Below, one piece after another: positions 44,941 through 58,211 of a stretch of DNA of 64,000 bases. Under the pieces are notes generated by a model. The model saw only the letters and a program-made list of their open reading frames with translations, ran no database searches and was not told the origin of the DNA. Location of the stretch: NCBI GenBank assembly GCA_029204225.1, contig CM055107.1, positions 17,024,809 through 17,088,808 of the forward strand. The letters are read 5' to 3'. The stretch's first letter is position 1; each line of letters starts with the position of its first letter. Position numbers and translations under genes: made by a program. The DNA comes from Diphasiastrum complanatum. Its lineage: Eukaryota; Streptophyta; Lycopodiopsida; Lycopodiales; Lycopodiaceae.

Positions 44941-47833
44941 CACATCATATTTGCTTTGACATGTTGCAAAATGATGTCACAATGTTGCAAATTCACCTTT
45001 TATGTTGATTCTAAATTATTCATTAGGTTTTTATTGCAAAAGCATCTTGTTTTAAACATTTTCTTTGTTGTAAAATGTATATTTCTTTATTAACATGTCT
45101 TTGTAAACTTTGCAAGAAATTAATTGAAGAAAAGTAGTTAAGCCCATAATCAACATTTGACAAATCATAAATTAATCAAATTTGGACCTTTGGGACGTTC
45201 GATGTCATATGAACATAGAATCTAAGATGTCATATGGACATAGATTGATAGCACTAATCATTATTTATAGTAAGCCCTTTTGAGGCCAAGACTCTACTAT
45301 GTATTTGTTGCACAAACAAATTGAATAATTGATGCTTAGATTACATAATGTTTGAAAATCATTATTATTGCAAGAGAAATTGAAATTAGTAAGTGTTCAT
45401 TATTAGGTGTGAGTTTGCTATGCTACACTTGAGAAGTCCAATCAAGTCCTTAGCATTTGTAACCTTTGCTCAAAAAAAATTGAGTTTCATAAAAAAGGAA
45501 ATAAAGTTCTATTTTTTCCTTAGGATCTTCTAGTCATCGCATAAGTCCATGCACTCATTCCACTTGTCCAAACTCTTATGTCATCCATTTGTCAAAGGCA
45601 AAGTGATATGTAGCCAATTTTGTGTTCATTCACTTCTTTTCTCAAGTACAACTACAAGCACCCAATTTCCTTTTGAATCAACATATGCAATTGCTCCAAT
45701 ATTTTTCCTAAAGGTTAGATGAGGATAGATTTGAGAGCATTGATCAAAACATAGTGATTACCTAAGTTCTTTCAACACTTTTCTTACTTCCTAATATTAG
45801 CATCTTTCCTTACCTTTTTAGTCAAGGGTTGTTAGTTGTAGAAGTTCACCCTCACTCTTACTAACATAACCCTTTCCCAAACATCCACCAAAGGAACTAA
45901 GAAAACTATCTCCAAGGCCTCAAGCAAACAACAAATGATTTTTGGTCACCCGCACAACTTAGTTCCTACATATTCGCGGTTCAAACATTATGATGTCAAT
46001 TTTGAAAGTCAAAAATCATTTTTTGCCAAGTTGAATGCAACATAACTTCAAAAAATCTTAATGAAACAGTGCTCATCCAAGTCCTTGTCATGGGAGAAAA
46101 TTGTGCACTCTCTCAAGCTAGCAATCAACAAAACACTTTTGGACACCTTCACCCATTTCCTTGCATCTTTGGCCCTCTTATCCTCTGGCTCTTTTGGCCT
46201 ACAAATGAAAAGAAAAGCTAGCCTACTGGCAACGAGGCCTCCATATAATAGGATCTAACATCAACTACTGCAAGCGAAAGCAAGAAAAACAGAAGAAGAG
46301 TAGAATTAGTAGCTAATGAAAGCAAGGCCATCCTAAAAGCTTTTACTATGTAGTCCTATGCTTCATGGAGCATCATAGTTGATTGGTTCGAAGGAGTAAT
46401 GACTTGCATTCAACATAATGTGCATTTCACAAGAGAGAAACAAGTCTAGTACCATCCAAGACATCAAAAACATGCTTTTACAAAGCAAAGAAAGACATCA
46501 AACTATGACTAGCAAAAAACAATTTGTAGGATTAAGGAAAGCATAGACCCGAAGTGGAAGACACAAGCTCCTCATTTTTTATTACAAGATTGCATAGTAG
46601 GGCAATTGAGAATCCTTTAATACATTTGTTGAAAATCTCTCAACATGCCCCCACACTGAAGTGGTACCAATGAGAATTTGGAGTCCTTTAGTACGTTCGT
46701 TCAAAATCTCCCAACATGCCCCACACTGAAGTTGTATTCTTTATATCAAACACTTTCACTTTCCTAAGCATGAACCACCTTGTGCATGCAATTGGAATGC
46801 ATTATTTTAAAAAACCAATGTACAAAAACGACATTTTCGACTAATCAAAGCCTTGTTAAAATGATAAAGCTACGTGTTTCACTTGTCAAGAATAGTTTTG
46901 CATTCCAAGTGGAGAAAAGGTTCGTACTAGTGCACAAAATCTTTTTACTCATGCCTTACTATCAAGTTGCACATCTGAAAAAATTACCTAAATTATTTTT
47001 CTGAATAGTTTTCTTCATCTTATCTGTCCTTGTGCTAAAATTACGGACCTTGAGGTGAGGAATCTAGTCACCCACTAACCATGTCTTGTAAACATCCTTT
47101 TCTGTATTGTTATACTTCAAAGTGTTAACTCACAGGATATCCATGAAGAGAACACTGAACAGCCGACTAAGCAAACACATAAGCACAATGATAACTCTCC
47201 AACAATGCCATTCTTTCTAGAGCATGTTGAAAACTGATGTGTAAATGTCATATGATCTTTGGTACCAAAGCAACCCTTTATTTCAAAGCCATTGATGAAG
47301 CAAAAAGAACATGTCAAAGAAAACACATTCAACTTTCGAATACAACCAATTACCTCTTAATAAGGTGACTTAAAACACAAGGACATCAATAAAAAAAGTG
47401 CATGTCGGTTTGTCTAGGTAAACATCATGAAAATGACTTCGCCTTTTTTAAATGGAAATGCAAAATTTCTAATGATATCAAAAACTCGATAACACATGAT
47501 TGAAATTAATGCAAGGGTACATGTACTCCCTAACATACTACTTGAAATGCCTTCCATCTCCATGTAAGAATGAGCATATACCATGTTCAACAATGGATAA
47601 GTTGTATCTACTTACAATCACATAACAAGGGCCTTGTAGTTGAAGCCTTTATATGCTTTCTTTCAGAATATTAGTGAAATTACATGCATGTGTAGCAATA
47701 ATGGATTGACTTGCATAAACAATATAGTGAAATTGAAAAATAATCATTAAACTCTTTTCACAAGCAATAAATAGAAAGCACCTTCTATGCCTGGAAATAA
47801 AATAATGCTTTTTAGTTTCTACTTATGTATTGG
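44941..47833. other. intergenic region with one short tandem repeat
   Basis: There are no recognised genes. A ~73-bp unit is repeated twice at 46608-46737 (CATGCCCCCACACTGAAG). The right part must hold the 3' UTR of the dehydrogenase gene; no poly(A) signal can be chosen with confidence. Confidence 0.4.
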
Positions 47834-47989
47834 CTACTTCTCAATTTGGGGGAACATTTTATCTATGACTTCATTACTAAGAATGTTGTGAGGATCAAGA
47901 TCCATACGCGCTTTGTTGAACGACTCTACTGGAAAACGACTTCTCAGTCTATTTTGAATCCATGCTAATGACTCTGCATCCGCAGGAAG
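47834..47989 (-). CDS. GLDH: GLDH exon 6, stop codon
   Basis: 51 codons plus TAG. It shows RSRFPVESFNKARMDLDP and ILSNEVIDKMFP, the conserved end of the family. No open frame of 60 codons covers it, but the similarity is clear. Confidence 0.93.
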   Translation of the reverse strand, partial: LPADAESLAWIQNRLRSRFPVESFNKARMDLDPHNILSNEVIDKMFPQIEK

Positions 47990-50900
47990 CTGTTTTCAAA
48001 TCAAAGAAAAAAAATATGGTGATTGTCTTTCCATATTGCAAGCAATTTTTTCAGGAGAACAGAAATACAAGATGAAAGCAAAAATCTAACACAACAGATC
48101 AACAAATTGACATGTAGGCTTGTCTTACTTAACCAAATTCCAAGCATAAGAAATTACAATGAAATTTCAGTGATTCCAATGCTTTTTCACCTAATATACT
48201 CCTGAAAACAAGAAGGGAATGTAAAACAGTGGAACACTTGCTAATTATCAAAAAAGTTGGCTCGCCTATAATTGTTTTGAATACCAGAAGTTTCTTCTTG
48301 AACTAAACATCCGAATTGGAATGAAGATATTCACAGGTTACAAGAACCTTCCAGCTAGAACTTCAATACATTTTAATTGAAATTACAACATGAAAGGCAT
48401 ATGATTGGCACTCTCACACCATATTACTAATATGGAGGCATGTCCTAAGCTTACCACACCATAATCCTAAAATATAGACATAAAAGGGCTCTACCTACAA
48501 AGATAAGGGAATAAAGAATAGACTCAAGAGTGGAAAATTCACTGGACAATCCAGCTAAATACTTTATAAGCTTGTTATCTTCTAAGCTATGATCACTGTG
48601 GCTATGCAATGGTTATTTGACCATGGGTTGATTATTCCAAGAAGCATAGTGGCATACTCCATAGTTTCCACTATTAATACACTTGGAAGACTCATTCAAT
48701 ATGTGTCATTGAAATGTATTTCTTGTCAAAATTGGCTCTCACTTATCTTACTCAACCTTTATCTCTCTATTAGTCTAAAATCCTCAAGTCAGCTTCTTGA
48801 TTATGTACTACGAAGAAGTACAAAATATACTTGGTTCCTCAAACCATTGGTAGGAAGTCCTACCTTGCTCTAGCATATTCCCAGATCTCATACATAGATA
48901 TTAATGCTTGAGAACAGACCATCAACTTTTGGCCTCTATATGATAAATTACAATCATTGATCTGTTAGTTGAAGTTATGGACATGTGATTAGGGCATACT
49001 TTTACATACTTGGGGCCTCCTTTATTCATTTAAACTCTCAAAGTACTAGTTGATTGCATTTGACCTCACTTGGGCCCATTTTTTAGGCATTTAACCACTA
49101 GTTAGAAGCTCACTTACTGGGATTTGGGTGCTTTGGTAGGATGCCCAAGCCCAATAGGCTAGTTGCTTGTCATTCAAGACTTGATTATTTTGGTGACTAC
49201 TTCCTAGCACACTATAGCATCACAGATGATCTTATTTGTTATAGTAGGTCGACACTAGACAAGTGAATACAGTAAAATAATCCACATATTCAGTTTAAGC
49301 TATGCGCTGAAAATATGAAAATTCAATTATACTAAAAGGCACCATAAGGGTGTTTGCATTTACTTCAGAAGGTGGTTAGAAAGCAGTGCAAATGCCTGGA
49401 AAGTTGCTACTGTCATTATTAATAAAATGTACCTCAAGCTTCGCCCAATGTTCAAAAGCTCGGTATGGATCCCAAAGCTGTTTCTGTGTTGCATGTCGAT
49501 ATTGAAAGAACTTTTTTGTTATTGCTTCTCTCTGTTCTTCATTCGCTGTTGGCAAGTACATTATAATCCCAACCTGAAATCACCATGCTATACTTTATTT
49601 GTTGGGAGAGGTAAGAAGCAAACAGAGATCTCAGCTTAGAATAAAAACTCCTATTGAATCTCCATCCATTATGGCTTCAGGCTTGGCCAAGATGGATAAA
49701 AAAACTCTATACCACCTTCCAGAGATAATACAAAGAAACAGGTGCGTAACCAGATAAATCTGAAAAAAAAGTAATAGATAATGGGAAGAAAAAAAACAGA
49801 CAATATTAAGCCTTAAAAGGGCAAGGAGCACAAGGGCTTGCAGAGAACTGGTTGCAAGCGACTTCATCACTGCCATTTGAGAGCGAGCCACTTTAAGTCA
49901 CATGTCAAACAAGAAATTAGAATTTGATTTTTTACACGGGGCGCACGATCTGCTTATGGTCATAGAACAGTTTGCAATAGAGAAGGGCGAGTGACCATAA
50001 AATTAGTCAGACTATACTTATGGTTTCCTGCAACATCAAAAAGTGAAAATTTCAAGATCCCGGTCTCCACAAGACCCATAAATTTTAAAGACTTCTAGTT
50101 TTATGGAGAAAAATCAACAGTATGCTTAACAATATCACGTGTAAGTCAAGGAATAGGTTGTTCAGCAGAAAGTTCAGCAACAATGGAGCAATTGCAGCTA
50201 TCCAAAAACTTATCAATACGCCAGTTCCCCTTGGATACATTCATCTTTTCCACTAGAGGACGTTGCAGAAAGCCAATATCTCAAGCCAGACTTCATCTTA
50301 AAATAAGAAAGACTAGAGCTTTCTTACGCTCACTTGCAAAAAATGGTTATTTAAGTTTCAGTCAGCTATCAAATAACAGACTTTCTTTCTTCCACTGTGG
50401 CTGAAACATTTTAGGTATACGTTCCTTCCATCATGGAAGATCTCTATAATCATCGCGGCTTTTTTGCCATGATATACTTTTCTACATTCACCTTTTATAA
50501 CAGGCTCCTAGAAGGTTGGAAAAAGTTTTCATTCTTATCACCATTTGGTAAGAGTGTGAAGCTTAGGAGAGTAACTAACAAGGGGTAAGAGAACCTAGGT
50601 GAGGAATGGCCAAAGTTTACTGGTGTATATAAGTCACTGCCCATTTTTGAAAGGCTTGGGGGCTATTTGTGCAAAATGTCCACAGCAAATGGGCACAGCC
50701 AGGATAATTGAAACAATATTGAATGTTGGAGGTCATTCAAACGTGGACAACTGTCTCTACAACAGTTACTATCATGCTACTACCACTTCGGAGCTCAAGA
50801 GCTAAAGTTTTTCAGCACAGTTTGGACAAGTTTCTCTAGAACAGTTACTATCCTGCTACTAGCAATGTTGGAGCTCAAAAACTAAAGTTCTTCAGCGCAT

Positions 50901-53900
50901 TTTGCAGCTAATCTACTGCACATGGAGTTGCCAATTATGGTCTTCAGAACTTCATGAAATCAAGAGAGTTTAGAATTCTTAAGTTTATCCTAGAAAAAGA
51001 AGCATCAATCCAGTCAATTAAGGATTTTTAATGTAAAATTTTGTCTGTCTATGCTCAAGGGTTCTCATATATTATTCCTACATCCGTTTTTAGTTGCATT
51101 GTCATTCCGATGCTAGAGCATTTGAAAACATAATGACCAGGGAACAGGAATGAGGAACAAAAACATCCACAAGAAAATGGGACAGGAAAGGAAACTCCAC
51201 ATCATCATAGTGAAGCGATAGAGGTGAGCTATTCAATCTGATGGTCTACACCTCTACAGGGAGGAAGAAAACAACTGCTCCAGAAAAACATTGCTAAATT
51301 CCTATCTATTCCTCCTAAAGACCTTACCAACACGTGAATCCTCAAACAATGGATCACTAAGAGCATATTAGCAGTATCACGTTAAGATTCAAAAGACAAG
51401 AATAAGATGAAAAGAAACAAGAATCCTCAAAAACTACCATGGAGCTTAACTTGCAAGTAAGTGCTACCATGAAACAGACTACATCTGTAACTATACATGT
51501 GTCAAAGATGGTCAAAGCTTTTAAAGAATAGTAGCCTGCCAACTTATTGCCTCCTAACTGCCCTTGTCAGCATCACACTCTTTGCATTTGGCATTCAAAA
51601 CAACCTACAGGGTGACTTGGAGTTCAGTCTGAAACAATGAGAATATATTCAGCAACAGTAACAAAAAGCGTGGTTACATCATTTTCAGAAACTTTGCAAC
51701 AAAATTTGATCATCTTACCCATGAGAACAAGTCATGGGCAGAAGAACTTGAAGCAAGGCTCATCGAGCTTCTGCTACTCGCAGTCCACCTTTGCTCAATT
51801 GGTGCAGGTGCAGGAAAACCTTCCTTTGTTATGATCTTTAGAATCTCATCAACATATGCTATGTCCTTCAAATTCGGATTCGTAGGAGTACCTGACGGGA
51901 AACAAACCTCTGAAACCCATTGCTGGCCACCACAATCAAAGCTCAGAATTTCATCACTCCATCCCACACGATACCCCTCACTACGTTTCCAATATTCAGC
52001 TTCTGCCTTATTTATTTGAATCACTAGCTCCTTACTCAAAGGATCCAGAGCAAGAAGCTTGTCACGTAATTCTGTAAAAGAAAGGGTTGATAATTCATCA
52101 TCTGTGAGAATACCCAGAGGTTCCTGGCTTCCTGCACCTGTTCCAGACCACAGTCCAGCCTTTTCATCTGATGTTTTACCAGGATACCCTTGCCGTTCTT
52201 CAATAGTGCCCCCAGATGGCCTATCCTAACAATCAAATAAATGAGTTAAATACCTTTGAAGCTACCCTAAAAAAATAGTATAATCATTCATCCAATATCT
52301 CACAATGATACTTAACGCTTGTTCTACCCTTCAAGTACAACCACGCCACCTGAGAGCCTTTTTAGACAGAAATCCCGAAGGGTTCTCAATCTACAATGCT
52401 TCATCAACAGGTTAGCCATTTTCTCCTCAGTAAAACTTGGAACTCATAATCATTCAAAGATGAGGTTTTGTCGTGTGCCTTAAATATCATGACCTAAGGA
52501 TTGGAAGGAAATGAAGGAACCAGAACTTGTCAGAACCATAACAAAATGACTAATAGCAATTTGGATTCTACATACATCTAAATTTGCCATGAATGTCGTT
52601 AACCATTACGCAAATCCGAGACTTGGCAATAGTAAGCAGCGGAAACAAATAAGTTAGAGATTATAACCTGTATTCAGCTGATAGTCTCTTGTAAAGTGCA
52701 CGCACATGCTTCAATCGCTCTTCCGGCTCATATCTGTTTCTGTAATTGGGAGGTTCCCTGCCCTCAGGTAATGGATTTGACTGCACTACTACTACTGTGT
52801 CTGTATAGGGTATCCACATATATCGTAAATGCCTGTTCTCTTGCAGCCATTTCCTGCATCGAAGAATTTAGTAGGGCTATCAGCTTCTTCCAGGTGGAAA
52901 CTATTAGGGTTAGGGTCTGAGGATTACTTTGAAAGCAACGTTTCTGTAAGTAGAGAACCAAATGACAAGCCTAGCCTGAATCCCTACATTTTACAATACA
53001 TGGAGTGAATTATATCAGAGGATAGATAGAGCATGGTGATATTGTCGCTGTAAACCAGATCACACAAAACACATGCTCGTCTTTCATACTGCTTTGTTCC
53101 AGCCATCCACATACATGTGACAATGAATGAGGCTTAGGAGTTATCTTACAAGGAACTTTCATGCTTAGACATCAGTCAACAATTCAGCATGTGAATCTTA
53201 CCTTGTCACCTCCTAGAGACTGTCTATGGACGGAGACACTAGAATGGCTCATATAGTGGAAAGTTCCATAAAAAGTTGGTTTAAGTACAAATCATAGATG
53301 CAGCGAATCGCGATTTGCAGATTCGCGATTTGCGATTGAATCGCGATTCGCTGGACTCGCGATTTGCGAATCGCAAATCGCGAATCTGCAAATCGCGATT
53401 CGCTACACAGAATCGTGCTTCAGAATCGTTTCAAAAAAAAAAACGACTTAATTGATTTCGGGCCTCCTCGCGGACAGAACCGCGCCAGCAGTGGAGGTGG
53501 CAAATTTTTTTTCTGAGAGTTGTGGGCGTCCGATCTTCGCAAGTGAATAGTTGGCAGGCATCTACTCGGCAATACGGAGGTGGTGTGCACGGTGCCGGGC
53601 GGGTCTGAGCTTCGTGGAGAGCGAAACGACCAATTTTCGATATTTGGTAAGTGTTGACATTGAGCTGTAGGCAACCAAATCGAGCGTAGTTTGGCTCTAG
53701 ACCACCTTTCTTCATGCTCACGGTAATTCCTACGACGTCAGCTTCAGCCGTTACGGCATGCCTAGCGAGATTTGAAGACCACATTCCAAATGCTTGTGTA
53801 TTTTTGCCATTTTCGCAAAATGACTTGTTGGAAACCGAGTGAGGTGATGTCTGAGCCTAGAATGCATTTCCACATGCCTGCATAGACTCCTATGACCTTC

Positions 53901-56900
53901 GTTCCGCCCGTCTACGTCCGTATCACAAATTTCAATTTTCATGCCCTGATTCCATACTTTTGAGGGTTTACGTGGACCATCGTGCAAACATCTGCTAGGG
54001 GCACGGTTTAGGCCCACACTGCACTCCTTTATGCCTACACGGACTCCCACGCTAATGTCAATCGCCTGTTATCCCTCATACTGAAATTATTCTATCCCAC
54101 GCCCTAATCTCATGTTCTTTTTTGGCACTTGATATGATGTGTGAATTGGAATTGTTCTGATGTATGCTCTGGTATTTTGAGCTCTATTTGAGCTCGGTAA
54201 TGTTGTTCAATGCAATGTATTTTTTTTCTACTGAACGTTTCCTTAATTATTAGTTGTTTGCAAGTTTGGGGTCGTGTTGATACGATGCCAGTGCGGGGCC
54301 GAGGCCTTTGGGCTGAGGTTGAGCTTACCGACGGGGATGTGGCCACACACCATGGCTCAGGCACTCGTAGATGGAGATGCTTGCATTGCGGTGGTCACTT
54401 CACGGGATCACTCACCAGGATTAGGGCTCACTTGCTGCGGGTCAGAGGGCCAGATGGGCGGACATTGGGCATATCTGATTGCCCCAGGATTTCTGATGAG
54501 GATCTACAGAGGTTGTCTACCATGTACGGGCCCGGTACTACATCACAGGGTTCTAGACAGGGACAGGTAGCAGGAGCAGCTACAGGCAGGCATGCAGGAG
54601 AGCTCACAGGCAGGCAGGTAGGACCTACCACGGGTATTGGGACCAGTACATCACGGGCAGGGCATGGTACAACTGCAGGGCGTAGTACATCACGGGCTGG
54701 GCATGGTACAGGTGCAGTGCCTAGTACATCACGGGCAGAGCATGGTACAAGTGCAGGGCCCAGTACATCACGGGCAGATCATGGTACAGGTGCAGGGCCC
54801 AGTACATCATGGGCAGATCATGGTTCAGGTGCAGGGCCTAGTACAGCACCTTCAGTTCCATCCGCAGCAGCAGCACGACCATCAGATGAGCATGTTGGTT
54901 CAGCGGCAGCGGGTGCTTCTCGTCCCTCCTCCTCGGCAGCAGATGCACCACATGCTTCGACAGATGTTGCCAGAGAGAGTGACACACCCACAGATCAGCC
55001 ATCCGTTGGGCATGCTAGACCACGAGCACCATATATACAGCAGAGAGGGGTTAGGCCCAGGCAGCAGACCCTTGATCGATGCGGCTGGCAAAGAGAGCAG
55101 CAGGCCCGTTGCACTCGACTGTGTGGCCAGTTCTTTTACGAGTGCGGCATTCCCTTTGTTGTTGCTGACACTTGGGTGTTAAGGGAGTTCTGTGCACAGA
55201 TGGCGGTCGTGGATGCTACATGGACACCTCCCAGGCGAGAGGCACTGCGAGGCAGGTTGCTTCGTGAGGAGGAGGAGAGCATCACGCGGGAGTTGAGTTC
55301 CATTCGCTCAGCTTGGCAGCAGTAAGTACCTTGTCTTTATTATCTCTTTGCATGTGTTTAGGATTTACTGGTGGCGCAAATTTTGCATGTAGCTAATGGG
55401 TGTTTCGCGGTAGGTATGGATGCACGATATTGAGTGATGGATGGACCGACATTCGTCGGCGATCCGTCATGGTTTCTTGCCTGCTTGGCATAGTATTCCT
55501 ACGTGGCATGGATGCCACTCGAGGTGGTGACGCCATCACAACCGATTTCATATGGGAGGTCATTAGAGATGTTAGTGCTGACATCGGGGTTGAGCACGTG
55601 GTTCGGGTTGTCACCGACAACGCCTCGAACTGCAAGCAGATGGGCGAGATTATGATGAGGGAGCACCCCAGCATTGTGTGGATACCCTGTGCTGCACATT
55701 GCATAGACTTGCTCATCCATGACCTGTGTGCGCTTCCATGGATCAGAGAGATATAGTTTGTTCTATTTGCTATGCTTTCTTCCTTCGATGCTGCTAACCA
55801 CATCTCAACTACTGTCTAAACTTTTTTACTGGATGTTTGTGTTGCAGATCACTTCTACGGCCATGCGCCTGGTCACTTTTGTCACCAGGAAGAGGCGTGT
55901 GTTGGCCCTGTTCCGCACCTTCTCCACCCTAAACCTGAAGAAGCCCGCACCCACATGCTTTGCGTTTTACTTCTTGGTGCTAGAGTGATTGGTGGTGGTG
56001 AAGGACGCATTGCGGCGGATGGTTTTCAGCGAGGCCTTCGGGGACTTTACAAACCTCCCACATTCGGCATTTTTCCAGTCCACTATGTACGGCGATGAGT
56101 TCTGGAGAGCTGCTGAGGAGATTACTGGGATCCTTCTACCCATTTTCAGAGTGCTGCGCCTAGTAGACCGTGAGGGGTGCACCCTCGGTCTCATTTACGA
56201 GTTCATGGACCACATCGGCGAGGGGATTTTGACGTCATCCTTGGACGAGCACAGGTATGACTCTTCAGTGTCTAGTTTGTTGTTTCACACTCAAGTCTGA
56301 TGCGTTTCTTTTATGCTTTGGTTCTGTGCTCAAGATTGTTGATCCCAACAAGCCCTTTGACCTAGAGACGGATGCAAGTGGCATTGCCGTAGGTGCAGTG
56401 TTAAGTCAAGAGGGTAGACCTGTTGCCTTTGAAAATAGGAAATTGACGCCAGCACAGCAGAGATATCCCACACACGAGCAGGAGCTGTATGCGATCATAC
56501 ATGTGCTCAAGGTGTGGCAACATTACCTGTATGGCGCCGAATTTTACGTGTATACTGACCATCATACTTTGAAGTACTTTTGCAATCAGCCAGATTTGAG
56601 AGGTCGCCAAGCTCGGTGGGCCGAGCTGATGCAGGAATTTCATTTGGAAATTCGCTTCCGAAGAGGGAAGGAAAATGTGGTCGTTGATATACTATCTCGG
56701 ATACTGCATCAGATGAGCTTTACTGTAGTTGACAGTGATCTCATGGAGGAGATCAAGAAGGCTCAGCAGGACGATCCACATTGTCAACGTGTGTGGCCTG
56801 AGGCACGCCAGGTTTTTGATCATTGGGAAGAGTCAGCCGAGGCTGTCGCTCCCGTAGAGACACACACTGGGACATATTTAACATACACCGTGAAGGAAGG

Positions 56901-58149
56901 TATGTTATTGAAAAATGGAAAAGTTTTCGTAGGTACGGTTCTCACGAGCATAACTCTCTCCCCCGGCCATAGCCCTGGACAAGTTATCCCGTGCCATCTC
57001 TAGCCTCTACTGCATTTGAGTCAAAAACTCTGCGGAGAGGCAAAGGGTGAATAACTAGGATGGATGTACCCCAACTTGCGATACTCCTCCAACATCCTTC
57101 TGACTTCTTCTTCCTCTTTTAGGCTCATCCTATGAGGCCCACATACTAGACTTGCCCCTGGAACGAGCTCAATACAATGCTCAACGTTCCGTCTAGGCGG
57201 CAATCCCTCTGGCATGTTACTAATTACTTGTGACACACTGGTCCCAGCTTAGGACAGATGTCCACTCCGGTCACTGGCCTTTGACGACTGTCGGCCGCGA
57301 GCTCTCAAGTAACCGGTCGTGTCGGGTTAGAACGAGACCGGGCTCTAACAGGGTCCCATGTATTTAAATAATGTACAACTTATAATAACATTAGTGCTAA
57401 GCCAAAGGGGTAAAATGGGCTAATATTGCTCTTCAACACCTATGGTGATCAATCAAGATTGACTAGGAGCATATTAAATATAATGGGACACCTTGCAAGG
57501 ACAAAATGTGTTGACAATGTTCTATGCATGAGGTGGAAATGGAAGAGCATTTCATCTTCGATTGTTCATTGTACTATGAGATTAGGGGCCAACATTACTT
57601 CAAAAGTAGCATGTTACGTTAATGTTCAATAATAGAGTATGAGGATTAGAGACAAGTTGCCCTGATGCTTCGAGAGAAGTTTTACCTTAGAGATGATACA
57701 CATCAAGTTCCTACTACCTGACAAAGATAGATCACTTCGTGGATGACTCCCTCATTCCATTCAGACATCTAAATTGATGCCAAAGAGGTCTACCAGTATG
57801 ATACCTGTTAATGAGCTGCATATCATTCTAGACGTACATTTCTAGCACCATAGTGGCTCACATAGCCTACGTTACATCATATTTTGGCATTTTAAGATTC
57901 ATCAGCAAGTCAGAGTAACTCTTTTCTTATAGCATTTACTTCGTCGAGTTTTCCAATATTGAAGCTTTCATTTCAGTACATGATTTTCATTTACTGAAAG
58001 TACATTTTACAATTGAGTTATTTACTCTACTTTACTATGATGTACATTAGTTTAAGTTTCAAAATATGTTCACACTCCTACTGCTCCATACACACTTGAA
58101 ATGTACGCACTAGTCTTACATACCTTAAGGTACTTCAAAGAGATTGATT

Positions 58150-58211
<62 letters not shown>

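Noticed and set aside
53420-54050. Minus-strand frames of 84-117 codons between the hAT palindrome and exon 1
   Set aside because: They overlap one another in different frames in what is best read as the hAT leader. No known domain.
54637-55182. 181-codon alternative frame in hAT exon 1
   Set aside because: It is the minisatellite read in another frame; the BED finger and catalytic blocks are in the 54210-55325 frame.
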